Positions 52,671 through 61,881 of a stretch of 64,000 bases of DNA are shown in pieces. The first letter of the stretch is position 1, and each line of letters opens with the position of its first letter. The notes under the pieces were generated by a model. That model saw nothing but the letters and a program-made list of their open reading frames with translations, was not told where the DNA came from and ran no database searches. Origin of the DNA: Sodalinema lacuna_A (GTDB taxonomy: Bacteria; Cyanobacteriota; Cyanobacteriia; Cyanobacteriales; Geitlerinemataceae); NCBI GenBank assembly GCA_900149785.2, contig FSSI02000004.1, positions 1 through 64,000 on the forward strand. Direction: 5' to 3'. A program made the translations under genes and the position numbers.

Positions 52671-53801
52671 ATGTCGGATAACCGCTCCACTCCTATGCCA
52701 ACCGACCAACGCGATCGCTCAATCCCCCCCCACGATCAAGCCGATGCCGATCTCCTCTTGAATGAGGTGTTCCGAGACGTCGATCAAATGCTTGATCGCA
52801 GCCAGGAACTGCCCCGAGAACCGGCGAACCACAAGCCGATCGCCCTAAAACCCCTTCAAGTCCCCCCGATTGTGGTGCAGCCCCTCGTGGCGCCGGCTAT
52901 GCAGCCCCCAGCCGTCGAGTCTCCCTCAGTGGAAGTGGCCGTCAACGCCCAGGGAAAACGGGCTGAAGACAAAAGCTTAGTCTGGTTCGATCGCCTTCTC
53001 CTCGGAGGGGCGTTTGTGTCTCTAGCCGTTGTCTTAGGCTTATGGTTGTTTAACCGAGGCTATTTCCGTCAGAACGTTGACGGACAACCCCCTCAGAGCG
53101 ACACCAGCACTACCACAGCCCCAGTTCTGGAGAATCCAGGAACCGCCAGCGATGAAGAGTTTATCGCCTATATGGGCCAAGCTCTCGATCGCATCGAAAA
53201 CCGTCCCGCCTTACCCCCTCTACCTGAGTCATCGAGTCCCACCGCCCCCTCAGACACAGGAACCCTCAACATTCCCGTTGACGCCACCTCGCCTAACGCC
53301 GTCGCTCAATCCCTGACGCGCATCGCCAACGCCTTAGAACGTCAATCTCTAACACAAGTTCCTCTTCCCAGTCTTCCCAGTGATGAAACAACACAAGAGA
53401 ATCTTGCCGAGACTGAGAGTGAGGCCGAGACTGACGGGGAGGAGGAAGCCGTAGCGCAAGTTCCCCAACGTCCCGAGATTGCCGAAGAAGCCCCCAGTTC
53501 CCCACCGAGGGCGGCCGCCATCACCCCAGCCGCCAAACAACCCACCTCTTCTCAAGCACCAGCCAATGAGCCACGAGCCGCCGCCGCTCCGTCAGGGGTT
53601 TATGCGTTAGTGGGAACCCTAGAACGGGGTGAAGGCCAACAGCCTGCCGCTTTGTTTGAGGTGAATGGCTCCCCCCGCTGGATTGATATTGGTCAGTCTA
53701 TTGGGAACAGTGGCTGGACTCTATCTGAAGTGACGGGCGATCGGGTTTCGGTACGTCGAAACGGTGAAACTCGCACAATTTATGTAGGACAACAGTTTTA
53801 G
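52671..53801 (+). CDS. Single-span membrane protein with C-terminal conserved domain, 376 aa
   Basis: Cytosolic N-terminus with Pro-rich linker, one membrane helix (about 108-125, LLLGGAFVSLAVVLGLWLF), a long disordered periplasmic part rich in Pro, Ser, Glu and Ala (about 130-300), and a C-terminal beta-rich domain (about 305-376: YALVGTLERG....ALFEVNGSPRWIDIGQSIGNSGWTLSEV). That end resembles the pilus/secretion 'PilP/GspC-like' homology region, but this is a guess; I have no family name. Confidence 0.7.
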   Translation: MSDNRSTPMPTDQRDRSIPPHDQADADLLLNEVFRDVDQMLDRSQELPREPANHKPIALKPLQVPPIVVQPLVAPAMQPPAVESPSVEVAVNAQGKRAEDKSLVWFDRLLLGGAFVSLAVVLGLWLFNRGYFRQNVDGQPPQSDTSTTTAPVLENPGTASDEEFIAYMGQALDRIENRPALPPLPESSSPTAPSDTGTLNIPVDATSPNAVAQSLTRIANALERQSLTQVPLPSLPSDETTQENLAETESEAETDGEEEAVAQVPQRPEIAEEAPSSPPRAAAITPAAKQPTSSQAPANEPRAAAAPSGVYALVGTLERGEGQQPAALFEVNGSPRWIDIGQSIGNSGWTLSEVTGDRVSVRRNGETRTIYVGQQF

Positions 53802-53865
53802 ATCAAGATGAGCCTAAGGGAACGGCCCTAAGTTATTTTTCTTGTGTCCCTCTTGCCCCTTGCCA

Positions 53866-53902
53866 TCCCCTCTTGGGAGGGGTTAGGGGTGGGTTATGCC
53901 CC
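53866..53902 (-). repeat. Dispersed repeat GGGGCATAACCC...AGGGGA, copy 2 (inverted)
   Basis: Reverse complement of the element at 37603-37638, with one extra base and small changes. Confidence 0.85.
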
Positions 53903-53957
53903 TTGCCTTTTGCCCCTTGCCTTTTGCCTCTTGCCCCTTGCCTCTTGCCTCTTGCCT
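53902..53957 (+). repeat. Heptanucleotide tandem array, (C/T)TTGCC(T/C) x8
   Basis: Eight 7-bp units, the reverse complement of the AGGCAAG heptad behind rpaB. Ends 24 bp before the GTG start of the next gene. Confidence 0.9.
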
Positions 53958-53980
53958 GTCCATAAAACAAGGATAATATC

Positions 53981-54556
53981 GTGGGTTTATTTGAAGATTT
54001 CAGTCAATTTCTAGAAACTCGTTTAGAAGAATTTTTAGCGGCCCATCCCCACTTGGAACTGCAAGCGTTAGAAGAACAATTGCGGGAACAAGAAGAAGAT
54101 ACCCTGCGGTTAATTGCCAGTTTGCAAACTCAAGAAGAACGCCTAGAAGCCGATATCTTAGACACCGCTCAAGATATCCAACGTTGGCATATTCGTATCC
54201 AAAAAGCCCAAGCCGCCGGCCGCGAGGATCTCGTCAAACCGGCCCAAGAGCGAGAAGCCCTGCTGCTGCGGCGAGGGAACCAACTCTGGGGACAACGCCT
54301 CGGGGTTCAAGAACGGCTTGAGCAAGCCAAAACCTTAAAGCAAAATATCCAATCTCGTCGCCAAGAAGTTCACGCCAAGGCCGCCCAATTACGGGCCGAA
54401 CAGGCTCAATTTAGCCAAGAACGGGTGTCGAGTTGGGACAATCCCACCAGCAACACCCGCTTCCAAAAACCGGCCGCAGATCCCCTAGAACAAGTCTTTA
54501 GCGATTGGGAAACTGAAGATGAGTTGAATCAGTTAAAACGACAAATGGGCCAATAA
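53981..54556 (+). CDS. TIGR04376-type cyanobacterial coiled-coil protein
   Basis: 191 aa, GTG start with AAGGA 11 bp upstream. Almost wholly helical and heptad-patterned (LEEFLAAHPHLELQALEEQLREQEEDTLRLI, then long E/Q/R-rich segments to about 150) with a polar C-terminal linker and a final helix. The N-terminus MGLFEDFSQFLETRLEEFL is the hallmark of a cyanobacterial family of unknown function. The gene sits between a heptad array and a 12-bp tandem repeat that begins in its last codons. Confidence 0.8.
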   Translation: MGLFEDFSQFLETRLEEFLAAHPHLELQALEEQLREQEEDTLRLIASLQTQEERLEADILDTAQDIQRWHIRIQKAQAAGREDLVKPAQEREALLLRRGNQLWGQRLGVQERLEQAKTLKQNIQSRRQEVHAKAAQLRAEQAQFSQERVSSWDNPTSNTRFQKPAADPLEQVFSDWETEDELNQLKRQMGQ

Positions 54557-54638
54557 ATGGGCTAATAAATGGGGCAATAAATGCGCCAATAAATGCGCCA
54601 ATAAATGGGGCAACAAAAGGGGCAACAAACAGGCTAAT
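54543..54638 (+). repeat. 12-bp tandem repeat, eight units
   Basis: Eight consecutive 12-bp units (AAATGGGCCAAT and variants). The first covers the last four codons and part of the stop of the coiled-coil gene; the rest form the 3' untranslated region. Confidence 0.92.
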
Positions 54639-54674
54639 CGAGAAGCCGGATTCACCCCTGTTTTTTTAATCGAG

Positions 54675-55232
54675 TTAATCGAGATAACCCATCAGAGAGT
54701 CGATATCCGCCGTTGCGTTGGCGGCGACGGGGCGGTTGCCCATGATGGTCACCGTGTCGCTAATCATCAAGGTACTCGCCGACACCGGACGCACCCCTGA
54801 AGACTGGATTGTGGAACTGATTTTCATGTTGCTGACGGACACCGGACGATTACCCATAGTGTTATAGGTTTCGCTGATGGCGAGGGTGCTGGCAGAAATG
54901 GGACGGATGCCGGAGGCTTTCATGGTATGAGTGAAATCTACATCATTGGAAAAAATGGGACGCAAACCGCCCACGGCTGAAAACGTATCGACGATTTCTC
55001 GGTGGCTGATGCCCACGGGACGATTTCCGGGAAGATAATCCGCCGGTTTGAGATCGAGGGCTTTACGGGCATCCGAACCCTGAACCGCTAGGGCTGAGGC
55101 CTGCTCTTTTTCTTCCTGAGTTTTGTTCTCCTCAGCTTTAGAAGAACTGGTACTACGGGTTTTCGGGGTCCGAGTTTTCGCCCCACTGCTGCGGGTTGTG
55201 GACTTATCGGCGGGTTGTTCAGTGGTACTCAT
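54675..55232 (-). CDS. Protein with ~20-residue internal repeats (xRPVSxSxxxIS), 185 aa
   Basis: A Ser/Thr/Lys-rich basic N-terminus (about 1-65) is followed by five tandem ~19-residue units of the form (N/I/V/L)RP(V/I)..S...IS.T....G: NRPVGISHREI, LRPIFSNDVDF, IRPISASTLAI, NRPVSVSNMKI, VRPVSASTLMI, then a last NRPV. The end is DIDSLMGYLD. Repeats are protein-level and degenerate, unlike the nearby DNA repeats. I recall similar cyanobacterial hypothetical proteins but no function. Confidence 0.7.
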   Translation of the reverse strand: MSTTEQPADKSTTRSSGAKTRTPKTRSTSSSKAEENKTQEEKEQASALAVQGSDARKALDLKPADYLPGNRPVGISHREIVDTFSAVGGLRPIFSNDVDFTHTMKASGIRPISASTLAISETYNTMGNRPVSVSNMKISSTIQSSGVRPVSASTLMISDTVTIMGNRPVAANATADIDSLMGYLD

Positions 55233-55840
55233 GACTAAAATCTCGTATTTGACAACACATTGGAATGATTGGCGGGGGAGTCCCCCAGTTAGATTAGAAT
55301 AGGCGATCGCGACTCACCTGCCCCTAAGACCCATTCAGGTTGGAGGGAATCCCCTGAAACGGACAATTCCGACTCACCTGCAGAAAGCCCATGATTCAAT
55401 AGGTTTTAGCTATGAGTTTAGAATTGGGTAAGCTTTTTTGTAAAGGACTCTTTACTCTATGATACATAGTCTTTGCCCGGTGGCGATCGCCGCGAGTGAC
55501 TAGAAAAGCTAATCATCACCTTTACCGGCCGTTATCAGTCCCTCATCAGTCCCTCATCAGTCCCTCATTAGTCCGTTATCCCGGCCGAGGACCTCACAGA
55601 CGCTCCCGATCCCCAGCAGAGATTTCCCGCCCCATCTCCAAAGCAGTCAAGGTCTTGCATCTCAAGCCTTTGCGCCCTCATCAACTCAAAGGGTTTGCCC
55701 GGAGAATCCGGGAATTTTGCCTCCTATCGATTGTCGATTACCAACAATCGGATATATGGTTGAGATCAAACCCCCCTGGGATTGAGATCCCCTCAACCCT
55801 GCCGAGTCACGCTAACGTCACTGGTCGAACTAGAACCTCC
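55233..55840. other. Upstream region of topA with an 11-bp repeat
   Basis: 608 bp. Contains CAGTCCCTCAT x3 (55536-55568) plus a degenerate fourth unit. The topA frame is open back to 55496, but that 115-residue stretch has no TopA similarity, so the later ATG is preferred. No other gene seen. Confidence 0.6.
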
Positions 55841-58513
55841 ATGTCAACCCTGGTCATCGTCGAATCCCCTACCAAAGCGCGTACCATCCGCAAATATCTC
55901 CCTAACGACTACCAGGTCGAAGCCTCCATGGGACATATTCGCGATCTGCCTCAGTCTGCCAGCGAAATTCCGGCCGCCGTCAAGAAAGAGAAATGGTCGC
56001 AATTGGGCGTCAATGTCGAGGCCAACTTCGAGCCGATTTACGTCGTCCCCAAAGATAAGAAAAAGGTCGTCAAGACCCTCAAAGATGCCCTAAAGAACGC
56101 CACAGAACTGGTTTTGGCCACAGACGAAGACCGGGAAGGGGAGAGCATTAGCTGGCACTTATTGCAAGTGCTAAAGCCGAAAGTCCCCACCAAGCGCATG
56201 GTCTTCCATGAAATCACCGAAGAGGCCATCCAAAGCGCCCTCCATAACTGCCGCGATCTCAACGAACAGCTCGTTCACGCCCAAGAAACTCGGCGCATCC
56301 TCGATCGCCTCGTCGGCTATACCCTCTCCCCCCTCCTCTGGAAGAAAATCGCCCCCAAACTCTCCGCCGGCCGAGTTCAGTCCGTAGCGGTGCGGCTGAT
56401 TGTCATGCGCGAACGGGAACGGCGGGCCTTCCGCATGGGGTCTTACTGGGACTTAAAAGCCCATCTAACGAAAGACAACACCCCCTTCGATGCCAAACTC
56501 ATTAGCCTCGATGGGACGAAGGTGGCCACCGGCAGCGACTTCGACGAAAACACCGGACAAATTAAAGCCGGCCGCAACGTCCAACTGCTGAACCAGTCCG
56601 ATGCCAATGCCCTCAAAGAGCGGCTATTGGGCAAACCCTGGAATGTCAGCAACTTTGAAGAGCGCAGTTCCCGCCGTAAACCGGCCCCTCCCTTCACCAC
56701 CTCGACACTGCAACAGGAAGCCAACCGCAAACTACGGCTGTCAGCCCGCGATACCATGCGCGTCGCTCAGAGCCTCTATGAGAACGGTTACATTACCTAT
56801 ATGCGGACCGACTCCGTGCATTTATCGGAGCAGGCGATCGCCGCCGCCCGCGAGTGCGTCACGCAGATGTACGGGCCAGACTACCTCAGCCCCAAACCCC
56901 GGCAATATGCCACCAAAAGCAAAGGTGCTCAGGAAGCCCACGAAGCCATCCGCCCCGCCGGAAATCGCTTCCGCACCCCCCGCGAAACCGGACTCAAAGA
57001 CCGAGAACTCGCCCTCTATGACCTCATCTGGAAACGTACCGTCGCCTCCCAGATGGCCGAAGCGCGGCAAACCTCTCTCTCCGTGGATTTAAGCGTTGAA
57101 AATGCCCTCTTCCGGGCCAACGGTAAGCGCATCGACTTTCCCGGCTTCTTTCGCGCCTATGTCGAAGGGTCCGATGACCCCGATGCGGCCCTAGAGAACC
57201 GTGAGGCTATTTTGCCGGCCTTGGCCGTCGGCGATCGCCCCGACTGCCAAGACATCGAAGCCGTCGGTCACGAAACCCAGCCCCCCGCCCGCTTCACCGA
57301 AGCCTCCCTTGTCAAAACCCTCGAAAGTGAAGGCATTGGCCGGCCGAGTACCTACGCCAGCATCATCGGCACCATCATCGATCGCGGCTACGCCCAAATG
57401 AGCAACAACGCGCTGGTTCCCAGCTTCACCGCCTTCGCCGTCTGTAGCCTGCTGGAAAACTACTTCCCGGACCTAGTGGACCTACAGTTCACCGCCAAAA
57501 TGGAAGCCACCCTCGATCGCATCTCCACCGGAGACGTGGACTGGATTCCCTATTTACGAGAGTTTTACTCCGGCGACAAGGGCTTAGACACTCAAGTTCG
57601 GCAACAGGAAGACCAAATTGAACCCACCGAAGCCAAAACCATTGTCCTAGAGAATCTACCGGTGAAAGTTCGCATCGGTAAATTTGGCCCCTACCTAGAA
57701 ACCGAGAAAGACGGCGAAACGATCACCGCCTCGATTCCCCAAAACCTCACCCCCTCCGACTTAGATCCTGAACAAGTCGAAGTCTTGTTACGGCAAAAAA
57801 CCGAGGGTCCTGAGAAACTGGGAATGCACCCAGACACCGGGGAACCGATTTATATCCTCATCGGTAGTTATGGTCCCTATGTGCAACTCGGGGAAGTCAC
57901 CGACGAGAACCCCAAACCAAAACGGGCCTCCCTCCCCAAAGGTCAAACCCCTGAAACCATTACCCTAGAAACTGCCGTCGGCTTATTGTCCCTTCCCCGG
58001 TTACTGGGGGTCCACCCGGAAACCGGTAACAAAGTTCAAGCGGGTTTAGGTCGTTTTGGTCCCTATATTGTCCACAAAAAGGGAGGTGAAGATGGCAAAG
58101 ATGACTATCGCTCGATTAAAGCCTCGTCTGATGATGATGTCTTGACCATTACCCTAGACCGGGCCTTAGAGATGTTAGCCGAACCCAAACGGGGTCGCGG
58201 TCGCCGAGGAAGCAAGAAGAAGCCCCTGCGGGAGTTGGGAGACCATCCCACCGACAAGGAACCGGTGAACATCTATGATGGTCCCTATGGCCCTTATATT
58301 AAGTACAAACGCAAGAACATCTCGATTCCTGATGGGGAGTCAGCCGAGGAGTTATCGTTAGAACGGGCGGTGGAGTTAATCGCGGCTAAGTCGTCGTCTC
58401 GTAAGTCGTCGTCTCGTAAATCTTCGACGAGTAAACGCAAAACCACCTCGAAGAAATCCTCAACAACGAAGCGGAAAACTACCTCGAAAAAGAGTTCTCA
58501 ATCGGACAGCTAA
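55841..58513 (+). CDS. topA: DNA topoisomerase I (type IA)
   Basis: 890 aa from ATG 55841, the start that begins with the TOPRIM strand STLVIVESPTKARTIRKYL. Other motifs: the acidic triad ATDEDREGE and the active-site Tyr in GYITYMRTDSVHLS; cavity-domain motifs ARDTMRVAQSLYE and GRPSTYASIIGTI follow. The C-terminus has four GxYGPY(I/V)-type repeats (about 595-830) in place of zinc fingers, and a Lys/Ser-rich tail (SSRKSS, KRKTTSKKSS), as in other cyanobacteria. It relaxes negative supercoils. Confidence 0.95.
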   Translation: MSTLVIVESPTKARTIRKYLPNDYQVEASMGHIRDLPQSASEIPAAVKKEKWSQLGVNVEANFEPIYVVPKDKKKVVKTLKDALKNATELVLATDEDREGESISWHLLQVLKPKVPTKRMVFHEITEEAIQSALHNCRDLNEQLVHAQETRRILDRLVGYTLSPLLWKKIAPKLSAGRVQSVAVRLIVMRERERRAFRMGSYWDLKAHLTKDNTPFDAKLISLDGTKVATGSDFDENTGQIKAGRNVQLLNQSDANALKERLLGKPWNVSNFEERSSRRKPAPPFTTSTLQQEANRKLRLSARDTMRVAQSLYENGYITYMRTDSVHLSEQAIAAARECVTQMYGPDYLSPKPRQYATKSKGAQEAHEAIRPAGNRFRTPRETGLKDRELALYDLIWKRTVASQMAEARQTSLSVDLSVENALFRANGKRIDFPGFFRAYVEGSDDPDAALENREAILPALAVGDRPDCQDIEAVGHETQPPARFTEASLVKTLESEGIGRPSTYASIIGTIIDRGYAQMSNNALVPSFTAFAVCSLLENYFPDLVDLQFTAKMEATLDRISTGDVDWIPYLREFYSGDKGLDTQVRQQEDQIEPTEAKTIVLENLPVKVRIGKFGPYLETEKDGETITASIPQNLTPSDLDPEQVEVLLRQKTEGPEKLGMHPDTGEPIYILIGSYGPYVQLGEVTDENPKPKRASLPKGQTPETITLETAVGLLSLPRLLGVHPETGNKVQAGLGRFGPYIVHKKGGEDGKDDYRSIKASSDDDVLTITLDRALEMLAEPKRGRGRRGSKKKPLRELGDHPTDKEPVNIYDGPYGPYIKYKRKNISIPDGESAEELSLERAVELIAAKSSSRKSSSRKSSTSKRKTTSKKSSTTKRKTTSKKSSQSDS

Positions 58514-58540
58514 TCCAGAGGTGAGGGAGTGAAAATACTA

Positions 58541-58573
58541 AGACAGCGAGTTTCCCACAGAAACTCGCTGTCT
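58541..58573 (+). terminator. Terminator behind topA
   Basis: Perfect 13-bp stem AGACAGCGAGTTT / AAACTCGCTGTCT, 7-nt loop; a T-run follows 13 bp later (GACTTTTTAG). Confidence 0.75.
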
Positions 58574-58652
58574 GGTGTTCGACTTTTTAGGCCTTCAAGC
58601 ATGTGTCCTAACTACATCTTCCTCTGCTATAGAAAAAGGGTAAAAGCGCTCT

Positions 58653-60161
58653 TTACCGAGGGGAAGTCCGACCTAAAGGTAAAGAACAATCTTCCCAGCG
58701 ATCGCCAATCGTGTGGAACAAGTGTAACTGGATATCAGACACTTCCTCGTAACTCAAATGGCGAGTGTTCGCACAACTGGTCCAGAAATTGCCCCAAATG
58801 GTCGGATCGTCAAAGCGAAGCAATCCTAATTCGTGCATATTTTTGTATTGAGGGGTTCCCGCAATCGGAATGATCGAATAGGGAGTCACGAAAAAATTCA
58901 ACGAGGGATTAATGGTTTTTAGTTTGTCTTTGAGGTCGCAAATCGCTTCTTCTAAATAGAGTAAACTGTCGTGATCGTCGTCGGGAAGTCCCATAATAAA
59001 TCCGTAGGATATAATCGGTACTCCAGCTCGAACAATTGCTTCGAGCATATCACAGTGTTGCTGCCAAGGCAACAGTTTTTTATAAGACTGGCGACCAACA
59101 AACGGACGTTCGGCGGGAATGTAAGCCATAAAACAACCCACTTTTCCATCCCAACCCCACATTGCTTCTACTAATTCTTCATCTGGGACTAAATCTTCGG
59201 GATTATTCCCCTTACCGCGTCCTTTCGTCGCTTTCTTGATTTCAATCCCATTATCCCAAGAAACGGGTAATTCGCGCTCACGCAATCCGTTGACAATATC
59301 CAGAACTTCCTGTCGTCCTTCATCCCCAAAAAGCACCCGACCGAGAAACTGATCCGAGTCGGAAATAATGCTGCGTGCCCCCGCCTCTTTTTGGCGATCG
59401 CACCATTCTAATGCCCGTTGGGATGTCATTCGTAAATACCCTGTGCGATAGGTTGGGGTTTGGCAAAAGTCGCAGGTGCGATCGCAGCCAAGATCGAGCA
59501 TCACCGCACCAATTGGGTTTAGTAGATTCTGATGAGTTTCTGATTTAAACTCTTGCGATCCGCCCAAGCAAGCTGACGCTACATTGACCGCAGGAAGCGG
59601 CCAATCTTGCGGGTGCAAGGGATACAATCGCTTGCGATACTGCTGACCGTTGGCGAAGATTACCCCAGATAAATCGTCTCGCGGTTCTTTGCCGAGTAAA
59701 TAGTCGAATACAGACAAATTGGCTGCCCCAGATTTGTCCGTGACAATCGCAGTTGCGCCAGCTTCTAAATAGTAGCGCGGATCGGCGATCGCGTCCGATC
59801 CTCCCACGGCGATGGGTTTGTCTCCAGTGGCTAAATGTCGCACCACTAACTCGGCCAATTGTCGATAAATGGTAAAATTATTGGTAATGCCCCAAGCATC
59901 GCAAGCATTCGGCTCGATCGAGGAAATTGGGCGACCGTAAGCGATTTTGCGAAGCGTCATCCCTTTCCATTGCGTTTGCCCGTACTCCTCCTCGATCGCG
60001 CCTTTTTTCAGATCGTAGAGTTCAACTTCAAACCCCCCCGCCTCTAAAGTCGCCATTAAAATTTGCTTGCTAATCAGCGGATGTTGGTTTTGCTCCGTCC
60101 AATCTGTCCCATTCGGATCGATGAGTTTGAGATGCGGTAGTTCAACTAGCCCTATTTTCAT
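58653..60161 (-). CDS. Radical SAM protein with N-terminal B12-like domain
   Basis: 502 aa. N-terminal ~200 residues have the cobalamin-binding-like fold pattern (AVGGSDAIADPRYYLEAGA) without a clear DxHxxG. Then the Fe-S motif CDRTCDFC (CxxxCxxC, about residue 226) and a radical SAM barrel. The C-terminus continues about 90 residues past the barrel. It is the last gene of a minus-strand series: PP-loop protein, symporter, methyltransferase upstream. Substrate unknown. Base usage is more A/T-rich than in topA. Confidence 0.8.
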   Translation of the reverse strand: MKIGLVELPHLKLIDPNGTDWTEQNQHPLISKQILMATLEAGGFEVELYDLKKGAIEEEYGQTQWKGMTLRKIAYGRPISSIEPNACDAWGITNNFTIYRQLAELVVRHLATGDKPIAVGGSDAIADPRYYLEAGATAIVTDKSGAANLSVFDYLLGKEPRDDLSGVIFANGQQYRKRLYPLHPQDWPLPAVNVASACLGGSQEFKSETHQNLLNPIGAVMLDLGCDRTCDFCQTPTYRTGYLRMTSQRALEWCDRQKEAGARSIISDSDQFLGRVLFGDEGRQEVLDIVNGLRERELPVSWDNGIEIKKATKGRGKGNNPEDLVPDEELVEAMWGWDGKVGCFMAYIPAERPFVGRQSYKKLLPWQQHCDMLEAIVRAGVPIISYGFIMGLPDDDHDSLLYLEEAICDLKDKLKTINPSLNFFVTPYSIIPIAGTPQYKNMHELGLLRFDDPTIWGNFWTSCANTRHLSYEEVSDIQLHLFHTIGDRWEDCSLPLGRTSPR

Positions 60162-60398
60162 CGGGATGAAGCTCCACGGTTATTATTAATTTTTCATCGA
60201 TTTTAGTTGGATTTTTTTTAAACGTCAATCCGCAAACTATTAATTTTTATTGAAATTGGGTTTTTTGACAAATCTAAAGAAACCCCAATCAGGAGCTAGG
60301 TATCATTCAACTCAACGACACCCTGTACAAAAGTCCTACGCATCTTGAACGGTCAGTGCTGAATTATTTAGGTCTATTGACTTAAAAAGTAACCGCAG

Positions 60399-61757
60399 TT
60401 ACAGCAAATTTGCGATCGCTCGAAAAATTTCCTCGGGGATGGCGTGTTCTTTCTCGTAAACGCGATCGTACTTTTGTTCGAGTTGTTGCCAATCAATTGT
60501 GCGATCGCCGAGTACCTCCCGCTCAAACACTTCCATCGCTTTACCCGACAACCCTTTCTCCATACACCGTTTCATCGCTAAGCGACTTTCATCAATCTCG
60601 CCAATACATTCAAAAGGCGTTTGATTTTCTAACCCCAGCATTTGGCGGAAAATCGGCAATAAGTCCGCATCGTCTAATAAATTCGACTGAAAAACCGCAT
60701 CCACCGCTTCGCGATCGCAAAATGCCATCAACCCCAGCCACACATACGCACACTTGGGACACTTTTTGCACCAAGGTTTTTTGATATTGCACGAATGAAT
60801 TTTTGGCAGCACTTCCGGATATTTCGCCACATTCTTAAAAATTCGAAAATCGTAAATAGGCTGCAAAATGCTGAAATAATTAAAATCCGAAAATAAATAC
60901 TGTTGAATGAACCGATTTAATTCTTTCTCCGCCTCATACCCTTTCCCCCACTGATGATTCACCTCTCGCCCCAGTTTCTCCCAAAATAAATTCCCCGTAT
61001 TGGCACTTTTTTCATGAGCTAATGCCAAATAGTTGTAACCGCCATGCAGCATTAGCGGCAAGGCTTCAAAAATAGAAACTGGTGTTTCGGGAACCGTAAT
61101 CCCGGAATTCCCAGGAAAATAAAGCTTCATAAACGGATATTCCAGAAAGTCATCATAAACCGAGATTTGATGACGGCAAACTGGATTGACGGATTCTAAA
61201 ACTCCTGAAATTAACTCATGTTGGAAATCTGCTTTCCCATAAACGCTATGGGAGTATTGCATAGAGGCAAAAGGAATCTCTGCCTCTTGCAACATTTTTA
61301 AGGCGACGATACTATCTTTTCCTCCCCCACAACCGGCAAGTACCGTGCGATTGTCGAGGGCGATCGCACTCGGTTCGCTCTCTCCCAAAGCGGTTCCGGG
61401 ATAGATAATTTCCGGCCCCACATAATCCGTAACCTGATTTTCATATAAATGTTGGGCAAATACCCCTTGATAAATTTTGGAAAACAATTTTAAAACCGAC
61501 TGATTCAATCCCGCAGCAATGGCAGACACATCATAATACTGGGGAAACAGAGAACAGAATTTCATGCCTTCAAACAAGGCAATGTGAGCGGCTACCTTTT
61601 GCAGAGTAGAATCTAAATATCGCTCTCGCAGCGCTGAAAAGGACAACTCGTGATAGTATACTTTCGTGGAAAACTTAAAGCGATCAACATCATAAATAAT
61701 TTCTAAATGATGTTCGTGGATTCTTACTTTACCGACTTTAATGGTTTTGACGTTCAT
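60399..61757 (-). CDS. PP-loop ATPase, MurL-like
   Basis: 452 aa. PP-loop SGGxDS variant at AGCGGGKDSIVALKML (about 142-157). Further blocks: VNHQWGKGYEAEKELNRFI, YFSILQPIYDFRIFKN, and a paired Cys set SCNIKKPWCKKCPKCAYVWLGL near residues 325-345 that may bind a metal. These resemble the MurL family (epimerisation of a muramoyl-peptide Glu), but the likeness is by eye. Adenylating chemistry is probable. It lies 237 bp before the radical SAM gene on the same strand. Confidence 0.6.
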   Translation of the reverse strand: MNVKTIKVGKVRIHEHHLEIIYDVDRFKFSTKVYYHELSFSALRERYLDSTLQKVAAHIALFEGMKFCSLFPQYYDVSAIAAGLNQSVLKLFSKIYQGVFAQHLYENQVTDYVGPEIIYPGTALGESEPSAIALDNRTVLAGCGGGKDSIVALKMLQEAEIPFASMQYSHSVYGKADFQHELISGVLESVNPVCRHQISVYDDFLEYPFMKLYFPGNSGITVPETPVSIFEALPLMLHGGYNYLALAHEKSANTGNLFWEKLGREVNHQWGKGYEAEKELNRFIQQYLFSDFNYFSILQPIYDFRIFKNVAKYPEVLPKIHSCNIKKPWCKKCPKCAYVWLGLMAFCDREAVDAVFQSNLLDDADLLPIFRQMLGLENQTPFECIGEIDESRLAMKRCMEKGLSGKAMEVFEREVLGDRTIDWQQLEQKYDRVYEKEHAIPEEIFRAIANLL

Positions 61758-61802
61758 TGCTTCTCATTTTTTCCACTAAACATTAGCAATTTCACCCACA
61801 TT

Positions 61803-61847
61803 AGGTTGAATCAAGGCAGGTTGAATCAAGTCAGGTTGAATCAAGTC
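61803..61847 (+). repeat. 15-bp tandem repeat, three units
   Basis: AGGTTGAATCAAGTC three times (first unit ends GGC). Lies between the PP-loop gene and the symporter gene, in the short upstream region of the former. Confidence 0.88.
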
Positions 61848-61881
61848 AGTACTCTCCTAATTTTACCTGCGGAATGTGGGG

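Noticed and set aside
55496..55840. 115-residue N-terminal extension of TopA
   Set aside because: No similarity to TopA and contains tandem repeats; TOPRIM begins right after ATG 55841.
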